A DNA stretch of 64,000 bases from the NCBI RefSeq assembly GCF_002101675.1, contig NZ_LQOY01000116.1, positions 19,508 to 83,507 on the forward strand. The letters run 5' to 3'. The DNA comes from Mycobacterium gordonae (GTDB lineage: Bacteria > Actinomycetota > Actinomycetes > Mycobacteriales > Mycobacteriaceae). The notes beneath the pieces are model-generated. The model ran no database searches and had not been told where the DNA came from. It saw only the letters and a list, made by a program, of their open reading frames with translations. Below are positions 51,689 through 61,141 of the stretch, in pieces; position 1 is the stretch's first letter, and the number at the start of each line of letters is the position of its first letter. The translations under genes were made by a program, and so were the position numbers.

Positions 51689-54289
51689 TCATCCCACTGT
51701 TTGCGCCGCAGTGCTCTGAGCGGCGTCGGGCGCAAAGAACCCGAGTAACGCGTCGGCGATCTGCGCTCGAATTGGGGCCCCGGATACGACCACGTCGACC
51801 ATGGACAGTGACAAGTGCGTGTGCCCCCTGGCTCGCACATGCTGCGTCGGAACCCCCGCTGCGGCAAGTGCTTCCGCGTACGCGTCCCCTTCATCGCGCA
51901 GCGGGTCGAACTCCGCTGAGACGACGATTGCCGGTGGCAGCCCGGACAGGTCCGGAGTGCGCAGCGGCGCGACCCTGGGGTCATCCCGAACGTCTGGGTC
52001 GGCGTAGTGGTCGAAGAACCATCGCATCAACGGCGCGGTGAGACCGTAGCCGTCGGCGTTCTCCATGTAGGAGCCCCGCGTTTGGTCGGCATCGACAACG
52101 GGTGTGATCAGCGCCTGACCGACTATCGTCGGCCAGCCCGTGTCCCGGGCCAACCGGCAGATGACGGTGGCGATGCCGGCGCCGGCGCTCCACCCGCACA
52201 CGGCCAGGCGTCCGGGAATGCCGCCGAGTTCCTCGGCGTGCTCGGCGACCCAACGCACTGCCGCCCAGCCGTCGTCGAGTGCGGCCGGGAACCGGTGCTC
52301 GGGCGCGTGCCGGTAGTTCACCGACACGATCAGGGCGCCGGTGCGCACACACAGATCCCGGCACAGCGGGTCGTCGGAGGTGTGGTCACCCAGAACCCAA
52401 CCCCCGCCGTGGAAATAGACGACGACCGGATGCGGGCCCAGGCTCGCGGGTCGATAAAGCCGGTAGGCCAGGGACCCCGCGGCGCCGGGCAGGGTTCCGT
52501 CGACGACTTCGCCGACGTCCGGGCCCGGCGGCCGTGCGAGGTTCATCTCGTCCATGAAGGCGCGCGCCTGCTCGTGCGGCAGCGACTCCAACGGCGGCAG
52601 GTCCAGCAGTGCCATCTGGTCGAGAACCATCTGGACGTCTGGCTGCAGACGGCGCACCACGCCGTCGTTGCACTGTGGACCGGCAGGTCCGGATAACGCG
52701 AAGCCCAGGTAGTCGCGGGCCACGACCTCCTCGCACGCCACCCGGTAGAAGTCGACGCCGGCGGCGTAGGCCATGAACGTGCGCGGCTTGCCCGGTATGT
52801 TGGCGCCGACGTACCACGAGTTCGCCTGCGGGAAAAGGGTTATCGAGGCGGCATCGTCAACGTGCTGCATCCAGCCGGCCTCGGCGAGCTTAGTGGGCTC
52901 GATCCGGTCGAAGCCGTGGTCGCGCAGATAGGTCAGGGTGTCGGCAACGAAGTCAATGTGTTGCTCAATGGACACCGCCATGTTCGACAGCACCGAGGGG
53001 CTCTGCGGGCCGGCAATCAGAAACAGGTTGGGGAAACCTTCGGTCATCAAGCCGAGGTAGGTCACTGGTCCGTGCGACCACTTGTCCTTCAATGCCAATC
53101 CACCGCGGCCCACGATGTCGATCGCCGCGACGGCACCGGTGATTGCGTCGAATCCGGTGGCGAAGACAAGCGCGTCGAACTCGAAAGATTCTCCGGCCGT
53201 GTCGATCCCGGAACGAGTCACGCCCAGCAACGGCTGGTCCTGCAGATTCACCAGTCGCACGTGGGGCAGGTTGAAGGTGGCGTAGTAGTTGGTGTCCAGG
53301 CACAGCCGCTTGGCGCCGACGGGATAGGTGGTGGGGCACAGCGCCTCGGCCGTCTTGGGATCGTGCACGATGCCACGGATCTTGCCGTGGATGAAGTCGG
53401 CAAAGTCCTTGTTGGCCAACGGGTTACTCATCACGTCGGCGTAGAGGTTGAGCACCTCCAGCAGTTCGCCCCGTTGCCAGGCTCGTTCGTAGCGCTGCCG
53501 GCGTTCCTCGGCAGACACCGAGAAGGCCGGGGTGATGGTGCGCTCGACGGGCACGCCACCGAAGGAGTATTTCGCCGCCTGTCGGTAGGCCGTTTCGTCG
53601 ACCATCTGCGCCAGCTTGTCCGGCGCAACGGGACCGTTCTGGGCGGGGATCGAAAAGCACGGCGTGCGTTGAAAGACCACCACTTGCTCCGCCTGCGCGG
53701 CGATCAGCGGAATCGATTGAATCCCTGAGGATCCGGTTCCGACGACGCCGACCCGCTTGCCGGTGAAGTCGACGGGCTCATGCGGCCACCTGCTGGTGAA
53801 ATACGTCTCGCCGGTGAAGTTTTCGACACCGGGGATATCCAGCTCCTTGGGTACCGACAGGCAACCGGTCGCCATGACGAGGTAGCGGCAGCTGATCTCT
53901 TCGCCGCGATCGGTGCTCACGCGGTAACCCGACGAGGTGTCGTCCCAATGCGCACCGGTGACCCGGGTGCCGAACTGGATGTCGCGACGGAGGTCGTGCT
54001 TGTCGGCAACGTGATTCAGATACCGCAGGATCTCGGGCTGGGTCGCGTACTTCTCGGACCACTGCCAGTCCTTCGCCCAGTCGGCATCGAAGCTGAACAT
54101 GTAGTCGACGCTGGGGATGTCCACCCGCGCGCCCGGATAACGGTTCCAGTACCAGGTGCCGCCGATGTCGTCGCCGGCCTCGAATATGCGCATCGACAGA
54201 CCCGCGAGGCGAAAACGGTATGCCGCGTACAGGCCGGCGAAGCCGGCGCCTACAACCACGACGTCGGGGTTGGAGTGTTGATCAGCCAT
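51689..54289 (-). CDS. Flavin monooxygenase (Baeyer-Villiger type) fused to an HSL-type esterase
   Basis: The 866-aa protein has an N-terminal flavoprotein monooxygenase of about 540 residues with FAD loop GAGFAG (14-19), NADPH loop GTGSSG (184-189) and ATGFD. The sequence at 158-168, FTGETYFTSRW, fits the Baeyer-Villiger fingerprint FxGxxxHxxxW except that the His is Phe164. The C-terminal 280 residues form a hormone-sensitive-lipase type esterase with HGGGW, GWSAGAG (Ser), EFDPLRDEG (Asp) and HTHLS (His). One chain could thus oxidise a ketone to an ester and hydrolyse it. ATG 54289 gives MADQHSN; further ATGs lie up to 54301. It is 33 bp downstream of mtnA on the same strand. Confidence 0.85.
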   Translation of the reverse strand: MADQHSNPDVVVVGAGFAGLYAAYRFRLAGLSMRIFEAGDDIGGTWYWNRYPGARVDIPSVDYMFSFDADWAKDWQWSEKYATQPEILRYLNHVADKHDLRRDIQFGTRVTGAHWDDTSSGYRVSTDRGEEISCRYLVMATGCLSVPKELDIPGVENFTGETYFTSRWPHEPVDFTGKRVGVVGTGSSGIQSIPLIAAQAEQVVVFQRTPCFSIPAQNGPVAPDKLAQMVDETAYRQAAKYSFGGVPVERTITPAFSVSAEERRQRYERAWQRGELLEVLNLYADVMSNPLANKDFADFIHGKIRGIVHDPKTAEALCPTTYPVGAKRLCLDTNYYATFNLPHVRLVNLQDQPLLGVTRSGIDTAGESFEFDALVFATGFDAITGAVAAIDIVGRGGLALKDKWSHGPVTYLGLMTEGFPNLFLIAGPQSPSVLSNMAVSIEQHIDFVADTLTYLRDHGFDRIEPTKLAEAGWMQHVDDAASITLFPQANSWYVGANIPGKPRTFMAYAAGVDFYRVACEEVVARDYLGFALSGPAGPQCNDGVVRRLQPDVQMVLDQMALLDLPPLESLPHEQARAFMDEMNLARPPGPDVGEVVDGTLPGAAGSLAYRLYRPASLGPHPVVVYFHGGGWVLGDHTSDDPLCRDLCVRTGALIVSVNYRHAPEHRFPAALDDGWAAVRWVAEHAEELGGIPGRLAVCGWSAGAGIATVICRLARDTGWPTIVGQALITPVVDADQTRGSYMENADGYGLTAPLMRWFFDHYADPDVRDDPRVAPLRTPDLSGLPPAIVVSAEFDPLRDEGDAYAEALAAAGVPTQHVRARGHTHLSLSMVDVVVSGAPIRAQIADALLGFFAPDAAQSTAAQTVG

Positions 54290-54322
54290 GTGAATCATCA
54301 TGACCACTCGAGCGCGTTTTGT

Positions 54323-55288
54323 TTAGGGGCTAAATCGGCCGTGCTCAGTGACGACGGCGGTGATCAACTGGGCCGGGGTGACGTCGAAGGCCGGATTGAA
54401 GACATCCGCACCTGGCGGAGTGATGGTGACGCCGGCATATGACCTGAGTTCTTCGGGCGCGCGTTCCTCGATGGCGATGTCGGCGCCGCTGGCGAGTGAC
54501 TTGTCGATCGTGGATGACGGCGCGACCACGACGAGCGGCACGTGGTGATGACGGGCCGCGATTGCCAGGCCGTAGGTGCCGATCTTGTTGGCGACGTCGC
54601 CGTTGGCGGCGATCCGATCGGCGCCGACGAGCACGCAGTCGACCACGCCGCGCGCCATCGCCGCCGCCGCGGCGCCGTCCGGCTGCACCCGGTAGGGCAC
54701 GCCCGCCTGCGCCAGTTCCCATGCCGTGAGCCTTGAGCCCTGCAGCAGCGGCCTGGTTTCATCGACCAGGACGGATTCGACCAGCCCGCGCTGATGCAGA
54801 TGCCAGACGACGCCGAGCGCGCTGCCCCAGGCAACCGTGGCGAGGTGACCGGCGTTGCAGTGGCTGAGTAGCCGCAGCGGGCGGCGATCGCAGAGCCCCA
54901 GCACGATTTCGGCGGCGTGACCAGAAGCCGCGCGGTTGAGACGTTCGTCCTCGTCGAGGATTGAAAGTGCTTCGGCGAGTACGGCTTCGGCGCCCTCGTC
55001 GAGTTTCTCGAGCGCGCGCGCTACCCCCCAACTGAGGTTGACGGCGGTTGGTCGTGCCTGGGCGACGCGGTCGGCCGAGGCCCGGACGTCGCCGCCCGCG
55101 CGGGTCGCGAGCACGACGCCGAGTGCTCCTGCGCCGCCGAGCGCCGGGGCACCGCGGACCGCCAAGCGCGTGATCGCGTCGATGAGTTCGTCGACGGTGC
55201 GCAGACGGAGGATGCGGTATTCGGCGGGCAGCGCGGTCTGGTCGATGATCGTCACCGCGTCGCCGTCCCAGTCGATCGTCCTGCGCAC
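54323..55288 (-). CDS. mtnA: S-methyl-5-thioribose-1-phosphate isomerase
   Basis: The 321-aa enzyme of the methionine salvage pathway converts methylthioribose 1-phosphate to methylthioribulose 1-phosphate. Family motifs present are RGAPALGGAGALGV, SHCNAGHLATVAWG with the catalytic Cys, and VGADRIAANGDVANKIGTY with the catalytic Asp. It starts with GTG 55288. No other mtn genes (mtnB, C, D, P) are in the window, so the rest of the pathway must lie elsewhere, or the enzyme works in an MTA shunt. It is followed by the monooxygenase-esterase gene. Confidence 0.9.
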   Translation of the reverse strand: MRRTIDWDGDAVTIIDQTALPAEYRILRLRTVDELIDAITRLAVRGAPALGGAGALGVVLATRAGGDVRASADRVAQARPTAVNLSWGVARALEKLDEGAEAVLAEALSILDEDERLNRAASGHAAEIVLGLCDRRPLRLLSHCNAGHLATVAWGSALGVVWHLHQRGLVESVLVDETRPLLQGSRLTAWELAQAGVPYRVQPDGAAAAAMARGVVDCVLVGADRIAANGDVANKIGTYGLAIAARHHHVPLVVVAPSSTIDKSLASGADIAIEERAPEELRSYAGVTITPPGADVFNPAFDVTPAQLITAVVTEHGRFSP

Positions 55289-55469
55289 CTGCTGACCCTA
55301 GCTGTCGATCTGGTGCGAAGGCTGGAATAGCTCGCGGCCGTCAGCGGCCCGACACCAGTGAGTGACCGCAGCCCCGGGTCGGCGCGGACTTAAGCCTCTA
55401 TCCGCGTCGGCGCAGCTGACCGACGATGGCACCGGGCAGCTGTCGACGGCTGCGTGAGGAGGATTGCCC

Positions 55470-58103
55470 GTGTCAACCCAACTGGGGGCGGCTCCGCGGG
55501 ATGCGGCCGCGAAGACCACTGGCAATAGCGATGCCGCGGAGAACGACGAGCGCCGCCGCGATGAGATCGACGCGATCGTGGATGTCGCCGCTGCCTCGGC
55601 CGCCGAATTCCGCAAGCTCGATCAGGTCCAGGTCGACCGGATCGTCGAGGCCATGGTGCGCGCCGGCGTCCGTGCCGCCGCCGAACTGGCGGGCTTGGCG
55701 ATCGAGGAGACCGGCTTCGGCGTCTTCGAGGACAAGGTCGTAAAGAACTACGTGGCAACGGAGTTCCTGCACGACTATTTGCGCGACAAAAAGTCGGTGG
55801 GTGTCGTCGACGAGGACATCGAGAACAACATCGTCCACGTCGCCGAACCGATCGGCGTGGTGCTCGCGATCACTCCGGTGACCAACCCGACGTCGACGGT
55901 TCTGTTCAAAGCGATCGTGGCCGCGAAAACACGCAACGCCGTCGTCTTCCGGCCGTCACCGTATGCGGTGCGGTCCTGCGAGCGCAGTGTCGAGATCCTG
56001 CGGGCGGCGGCCGAAGCGGCCGGTATGCCGCCCGGCGCGCTGCAGGTCATCCCGGATGCTGCCCACGAGGTGACGCACTATCTGTTCAAACATCCCAAGA
56101 TCGACTTCATCTGGGTGACCGGCGGACCGAAGATCGTGGCGCTGGCCAGTGCGACAGGGAAACCGGGACTGTGTGTCGGACCCGGAAACGCGCCCATCTA
56201 CGCCCATCGGACCGCCGACGTGAAGGGCGCGGTCGTCGACATCCTGATCTCGAAAACCTTTGACTCCTCGGTGATCTGCCCCGCCGAGCAGACATGCATC
56301 ATTGACGACGAGATCTACGACGCCATGGTCGCCGAGTTCGAGCGGATGGGCGCCCGGTTGCTCACCGACGACGAGGCGGCCGCGATATCCCGGTTCGCCT
56401 TCGGCTGCGGGGACAAGATCTCCCTCGACGCGCTGGGGCAGCAGGCGCCGGAACTTGCTGCCCGCGCGGGCTTTTCGGTGCCGCCGACGGTGAAGGTGTT
56501 GCTGGCCCCGCTGCCGGCCGATCTCGGCGAGCTCGCCGCACACCCGCTGGTGCAGGAGAAACTGATGCCCGTCCTGGGTGTGGTGCGGGCCCGCGACGTT
56601 CAACATGCCATCGACGTGGCGGTGCTGGTCACCGAACACGGCGGGCTGGGCCACACCTCGGCGGTCTACGCCAACGATCAGGCGGTGATCGACGCGTACA
56701 GCGCGGCGGTGCGTACCGGGCGCATCCTGGTGAACGCACCGACCGCGGTCGGCGCGCTCGGCGGTGTCTACAACAATCTGACGCCGACCTTCTCGCTGGG
56801 CTGCGGAACTTGGGGCGGGTCGAGCACGACCGAGAACGTCAACTATCGCCAGCTCCTCAACATCAAGACCGTCGCGAAACGCCGAACCCCGCCGCAGTGG
56901 TTCCGGGTCCCGTCCAACACCTACTTCAACGCCGGTGCGCTGGAGAATCTGCGCGAGCTCGACTGCGATGCCGTCGTGGTGGTCACCGATGCCGTGAGCG
57001 ATGAGCGCGGTGTGGTCGACCTGCTGCGCGGCAAGCTGCGAACCCGCCACGTGCAGGTGTTCAGTGAGGTGACGCCCGAGCCGGACGAGACGACCATCCG
57101 CCGCGGCGTCGAGCTGCTGGAACGCGTGCAACCCGAGGTCCTCATCGCGGTGGGCGGCGGTTCGGTGCTCGATGCCGGTAAGGCGATGCGGTTGTTCTAT
57201 GAGCACCCGGAGAAGACGCTCGACGAGCTGACCATGCCCTTCCTCGACCCCCGCAAGCGAGTGGCCGACTATCCGACGGACCGCCACCGGCTCCAATTGG
57301 TCGCCATCCCAACGACTTCGGGCACCGGCTCGGAAGTGTCGCCGGCAGCGGTGCTGACCGTTCAGGGCAAGAAGGAGACGCTGGTCGACTACAGCCTGGT
57401 GCCCGACCTGGCCATCATCGACCCGGAGCTGGCATCGACGATGCCGCCGGTGTTGACCGCGGACACCGGCGTCGACGCGCTCACGCACGCGCTGGAGGCG
57501 GCGGTGTCCATCTTCGCCTCCCCGTACACCGACGCGCTGTGCGCGCAGGCGTCGCGGCTGATCTTCGAGTCATTGCCCAGGGCGTACCGCGATCCGGATG
57601 ATCTGGCGGCGCGCACCGACATGTCGAACGCGGCGACGTTGGCCGGGCTGGCCTTCTCGAACGCGTTCGTCGGGACCAACCATGCACTGGCTCACGCCGT
57701 CGGCGCGAAGTTCGGTATCGCGCACGGCCGGGCGAACGCGATCTTCCTGCCGCACGTGCTCCGTTACAACTCGGGTCTGCCGACCAAGTTCATGCCGGCT
57801 CCGGGTTACTCGGCCTACATCGCCCCCGACAAGTACGCCCAGATCGGCCAGCTGATCTTCGGTGGTCACGAACCCGAAGACAGCCGCGGCCGACTGTTCA
57901 AGGGAGTCGAAGATCTGCTGGACCGGGTCGACATGCCGCGCTCACTGAAGGAGCTGGGCATCGCCGAAGAGGCGTTCACGGTGGCGTTGCCGCAGCTGGC
58001 GATGACTGCCTTCGAGGACCTCAGTAACCGGACCAACCCCCGGATGCCGCTGGTCACCGAGATCACCGAGTTGCTGCGGCTGGGCTACTACGGCACCGGT
58101 TAG
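55470..58103 (+). CDS. adhE: Bifunctional acetaldehyde-CoA / alcohol dehydrogenase
   Basis: The 877-aa AdhE has two domains. The N-terminal aldehyde dehydrogenase domain (about 20-460) has the active Cys in SVICPAEQT. The C-terminal iron-dependent alcohol dehydrogenase (about 470-870) has GGGSVLDAGKAM, TTSGTGSEVSP and the metal-binding HALAHAVGAKFGIAHG region. It reduces acetyl-CoA to ethanol via acetaldehyde with 2 NADH, or works in reverse on aldehydes and alcohols. GTG 55470 has AGGAGG seven bases upstream, which rules out TTG 55464. AdhE is typical of fermenters and is absent from M. tuberculosis as I recall. The 3' end overlaps the convergent ABC gene by 41 bases. Confidence 0.93.
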   Translation: MSTQLGAAPRDAAAKTTGNSDAAENDERRRDEIDAIVDVAAASAAEFRKLDQVQVDRIVEAMVRAGVRAAAELAGLAIEETGFGVFEDKVVKNYVATEFLHDYLRDKKSVGVVDEDIENNIVHVAEPIGVVLAITPVTNPTSTVLFKAIVAAKTRNAVVFRPSPYAVRSCERSVEILRAAAEAAGMPPGALQVIPDAAHEVTHYLFKHPKIDFIWVTGGPKIVALASATGKPGLCVGPGNAPIYAHRTADVKGAVVDILISKTFDSSVICPAEQTCIIDDEIYDAMVAEFERMGARLLTDDEAAAISRFAFGCGDKISLDALGQQAPELAARAGFSVPPTVKVLLAPLPADLGELAAHPLVQEKLMPVLGVVRARDVQHAIDVAVLVTEHGGLGHTSAVYANDQAVIDAYSAAVRTGRILVNAPTAVGALGGVYNNLTPTFSLGCGTWGGSSTTENVNYRQLLNIKTVAKRRTPPQWFRVPSNTYFNAGALENLRELDCDAVVVVTDAVSDERGVVDLLRGKLRTRHVQVFSEVTPEPDETTIRRGVELLERVQPEVLIAVGGGSVLDAGKAMRLFYEHPEKTLDELTMPFLDPRKRVADYPTDRHRLQLVAIPTTSGTGSEVSPAAVLTVQGKKETLVDYSLVPDLAIIDPELASTMPPVLTADTGVDALTHALEAAVSIFASPYTDALCAQASRLIFESLPRAYRDPDDLAARTDMSNAATLAGLAFSNAFVGTNHALAHAVGAKFGIAHGRANAIFLPHVLRYNSGLPTKFMPAPGYSAYIAPDKYAQIGQLIFGGHEPEDSRGRLFKGVEDLLDRVDMPRSLKELGIAEEAFTVALPQLAMTAFEDLSNRTNPRMPLVTEITELLRLGYYGTG

Positions 58104-59808
58104 CGGCGTCCTGCCGCGCCGCCGCCACCTGGCCGAAGTCGAGCTTGACCAGCTGGTCGGCGGACTGGAAGTAGCGATCATCGTGGGTGATCACAATGAC
58201 GGTCTTTCCGCGCTTCTTCAGGCCGGGGAGCAGTTCGGTGTAGAACACCTCACGAAACCGTGGCTCCTGGTCCGCGGCCCACTCGTCGAACACGTAGATC
58301 GACCGGTCTTCCAGCAGCGCGGTCAGCAGCGCCAGTCGTTTGCGTTGGCCATGGGACAGCGCGACGGTGGACAACCGGCCATCCTGCACGGTCACCTTGT
58401 GCGCGATCTGCAATTGGTGCAGGTAGTGGCGCACCTCGTCGTCGATGCCGGGCCGGTCGAAACCGAGGTAGTCATCGAAGAGGTGGAAGTCGGTGAAAAC
58501 CGCGGAGCAGTGCTGGCGGAACCACTCGACGTTGTCGTGGCCGATCTTTTCTCCGTTCAGCACCAGGGATCCGCTGGCCGGCGGGTACAGGCCCGTGATC
58601 AGCTTGGCCAGAGTCGATTTGCCGCTTCCGTTGCCGCCGACGACGAAGGTGATCTGGCCCGGTTCGAAGGTCAGGTCCACCGGGCCGAGCTGGAATCCCG
58701 GTCCGGCGCCCTCTGGTGATGGCGGTGGTCCCGGGGGCAGCGGCCGGCCCGCCTGGCCACCGCCGGGACCCGGGGGAACCGACGGGGGCAGCTCCGATTG
58801 ATAGGCATAGCTGACATTGATCAGGTCCAGCCTGGCCTGGCCGACGGGCGGCCGCTCGATGCACGGCAGCCGCTCCTGATCCCGGTGATCTTCGATGGAC
58901 AAGTTCAGCGTGCGGATCTTGGCCAGCGCCACGTCGCCCCGCAGCAACTCCGGGATCTGCTTCATCAGGCTCTGCATCGGCCGTGACAGGAACATCGTGA
59001 CCAGCAGGTAACTGACCATGGTGTCCCTCGGCAGGGCGAGCGCGGCGGCGACCACGAACAGGATGAGGCCCATCGTGGCGAGCTGGAACAGCTGACCAAA
59101 TCCCTGCGCCGCCGAGAGCCACGACCCGGCCCGTACGTTCTGGGTCCGCAGCGTGCGGGCCGACCCGAGCAGGTGCCGGTCCATGAAGTCGCGCCGCCGG
59201 CTGCGGTGCAGCTTCAGTTCTTTGATGCCGAGCGTCATGGCGGAAAACGACCGCAACAGCGCGTCCTCGTTCTCACGGGCCTGGTGGTACATGTGCCGTA
59301 CCCGTCGCAGCACGGTCTCGGCGCTGGCGATGCTGATCAACGTCCCCGCAATCGTCACCGCGAACAACGGGCCCGACACCGCCGCAAGGAAAGTCAGCGA
59401 CCCCACGATGGTCGTCACGTCGATGCACATGTTCGGGATGGCCGTCACCGCCTGCGACAACGACCGCACGTCTTCGGTCAGGGTTGCCATCAGCCGGTGC
59501 AGTCCCATCCGTTCCAGGTCCTGCAACGGGGCGTTGATCACTTTGGCACTCAGCCCTTGTCGCAGTTGGTAGATCGCGTCCTGGGTGAGACGGATCAGGA
59601 GAACCTGGGACAACAGCGCTCCGGCCAGTGCGACCAGCCCCGTCGCCGCAAAGCGCTGCAGGGTTGCGGCGGAATGGTTTTCCGGCGACAAGACGCTGTT
59701 CATCAGCGTCAGCAGGTAGGTGCTGGCCACGCCGCTGATCAGGCCGGTCACGAAGACGGCCACTATCCGCGCCCGTGAGATCGAGAGCAGGAAGTTGAGG
59801 AGTTGCAT
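58063..59808 (-). CDS. ABC exporter, cyclic-peptide/siderophore type (SyrD/PvdE-like)
   Basis: The 581-aa half-transporter has six membrane helices in the first 300 residues and a C-terminal ATPase. The ATPase has VGGNGSGKST (Walker A), the signature VALSHGQRKRL, Walker B VFDEWAADQEP and the His switch VITHDD. VFDEWAADQ is characteristic of the SyrD/PvdE cyclic-peptide exporter group. A Pro/Gly-rich insert of about 35 residues (PPGPGGGQAG and PPGPPPSPEG) lies just before the ATPase core. ATG 59808 gives MQLLNFLLSIS. It is the third gene of the desaturase-PKS-exporter unit, 38 bp after the PKS gene, and probably exports its product. Confidence 0.87.
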   Translation of the reverse strand: MQLLNFLLSISRARIVAVFVTGLISGVASTYLLTLMNSVLSPENHSAATLQRFAATGLVALAGALLSQVLLIRLTQDAIYQLRQGLSAKVINAPLQDLERMGLHRLMATLTEDVRSLSQAVTAIPNMCIDVTTIVGSLTFLAAVSGPLFAVTIAGTLISIASAETVLRRVRHMYHQARENEDALLRSFSAMTLGIKELKLHRSRRRDFMDRHLLGSARTLRTQNVRAGSWLSAAQGFGQLFQLATMGLILFVVAAALALPRDTMVSYLLVTMFLSRPMQSLMKQIPELLRGDVALAKIRTLNLSIEDHRDQERLPCIERPPVGQARLDLINVSYAYQSELPPSVPPGPGGGQAGRPLPPGPPPSPEGAGPGFQLGPVDLTFEPGQITFVVGGNGSGKSTLAKLITGLYPPASGSLVLNGEKIGHDNVEWFRQHCSAVFTDFHLFDDYLGFDRPGIDDEVRHYLHQLQIAHKVTVQDGRLSTVALSHGQRKRLALLTALLEDRSIYVFDEWAADQEPRFREVFYTELLPGLKKRGKTVIVITHDDRYFQSADQLVKLDFGQVAAARQDAANRCRSSPAAATR

Positions 59809-59846
59809 CGTTGTGCGCCTTTCTTGGCTGTGATGTCGGTCTTTGC

Positions 59847-61028
59847 TCAGCCGCCGATGATGTCGAAGAGCATTCCTTCGACGGCGACGCCGGGTGCGAA
59901 TGAGAACGCCATGCCGGTGGAGATGTCGCTCTTGTCCTTGGCTTGCTGCACCATGAGATCCAGGACGAAGAGCAGCGATACGCTCAGCATGTTGCCGAAC
60001 CGGTCGAGGATCTCCCAGCTGGGCGCCACCTCGTCGGTGGAGATGCCCAGTGATCGTGCGGATTCTCCGATGATCTTCGGCCCACCCGGGTGGATCGCCC
60101 ACAGGTCGATGTCTGACTTCTGCAATCCGTTGTCCCGCAGTATCTCTGCTATCGCCGGGTCGACGTTGTCGTAGATGTAGGTCGGCAGGTTCTCCGACAG
60201 TTCGCAGGTGATGCCGTTGTCGTTGACGCCGAGCACGATGCCGTCTTCGGTGTCGTCGAGCAACAGGCTGAAGCTGTCGCGGATCACCACCTTGCCGCGG
60301 TCCAGCGGCTGTTGGGTCTGGCTGGACCCGATCACCAGCGCGCCGCAGCCGTCACCGAACAGGCTGGAAATGATGACGTCGTTGATGTCGTCGGCGAAAG
60401 TGGCGTTCACCGAGCACAATTCGATGCACACGACCAGCGCCTTCCGGCCGGGGTTGGCGCGAACGTAATCCCGGGCGGTGCGGATCGCGTTCATCGCGGC
60501 TGCGCATCCCATGAAGTTCACCACAACACGCGAAACCGATGGTGACAGGCCGAGTTCCTTGATCACCGCCACATCGACACCAGGAGCGATGAATCCGGTG
60601 CTCGTGACGAAAACCAGGAGGCCGATCTCCGTCGACGGATCGTCGACGCCTGCCAGCGCCCGCCCGGCCACGTCCACCGCTAGCGGAACGGCGTGCCGGT
60701 AGAACAGCTCCATGCGGTTCCGGATCGTTCCCGCTTGACGCCGTAACGCGTCGAATTCGGCATCGAGCGGATCAACCGCCATTCGGCGGGTGCCGATCAT
60801 CGTCTTCTGGTAGAGACGCGAAATCCGCTCCCGCTGTCCGGGATTGTCGAACAGTGCGGCGACCTGATCGGCGACCTGCAGCTGATCGACGACATGGCTC
60901 GGAGTTCCCGTCGCGATGCTCTCGATCACCGCCACGGTAGTCGGCGGGGCGGGTGGCAGCTCGGTAAGCGTGGGCCCGGCCTCGCCGCCGCCCTGCCGCC
61001 ACATCAGGAGTTCGTCGTTGACGTACAT
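59847..61028 (-). CDS. Type III polyketide synthase, PKS18-like alpha-pyrone synthase
   Basis: The 393-aa chalcone/stilbene-synthase-fold enzyme has the same length and close identity to M. tuberculosis PKS18 (Rv1372). The catalytic triad falls at the same numbers: Cys175 (NFMGCAAAM), His313 (AIHPGGP) and Asn346 (FGNMLS). PKS18 extends long-chain acyl-CoA starters (C12-C20) with malonyl-CoA to tri- and tetraketide alpha-pyrones. ATG 61028 follows GAAGGAAAG; an in-frame ATG at 61052 is possible. It lies 113 bp after the desaturase gene and 38 bp before the exporter. The Rv1371-Rv1372 pair has the same desaturase-PKS order. Confidence 0.93.
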   Translation of the reverse strand: MYVNDELLMWRQGGGEAGPTLTELPPAPPTTVAVIESIATGTPSHVVDQLQVADQVAALFDNPGQRERISRLYQKTMIGTRRMAVDPLDAEFDALRRQAGTIRNRMELFYRHAVPLAVDVAGRALAGVDDPSTEIGLLVFVTSTGFIAPGVDVAVIKELGLSPSVSRVVVNFMGCAAAMNAIRTARDYVRANPGRKALVVCIELCSVNATFADDINDVIISSLFGDGCGALVIGSSQTQQPLDRGKVVIRDSFSLLLDDTEDGIVLGVNDNGITCELSENLPTYIYDNVDPAIAEILRDNGLQKSDIDLWAIHPGGPKIIGESARSLGISTDEVAPSWEILDRFGNMLSVSLLFVLDLMVQQAKDKSDISTGMAFSFAPGVAVEGMLFDIIGG

Positions 61029-61141
61029 GGCACTTTCCTTCGTGAATTTCATTCGGCGGTAACGCTGATCGGTGGTCAGCTGTACGTATCGTCGGGTGGT
61101 GATATTGGCGAAATCTGCACGGATTCTTGGCGTCTGGCGGC

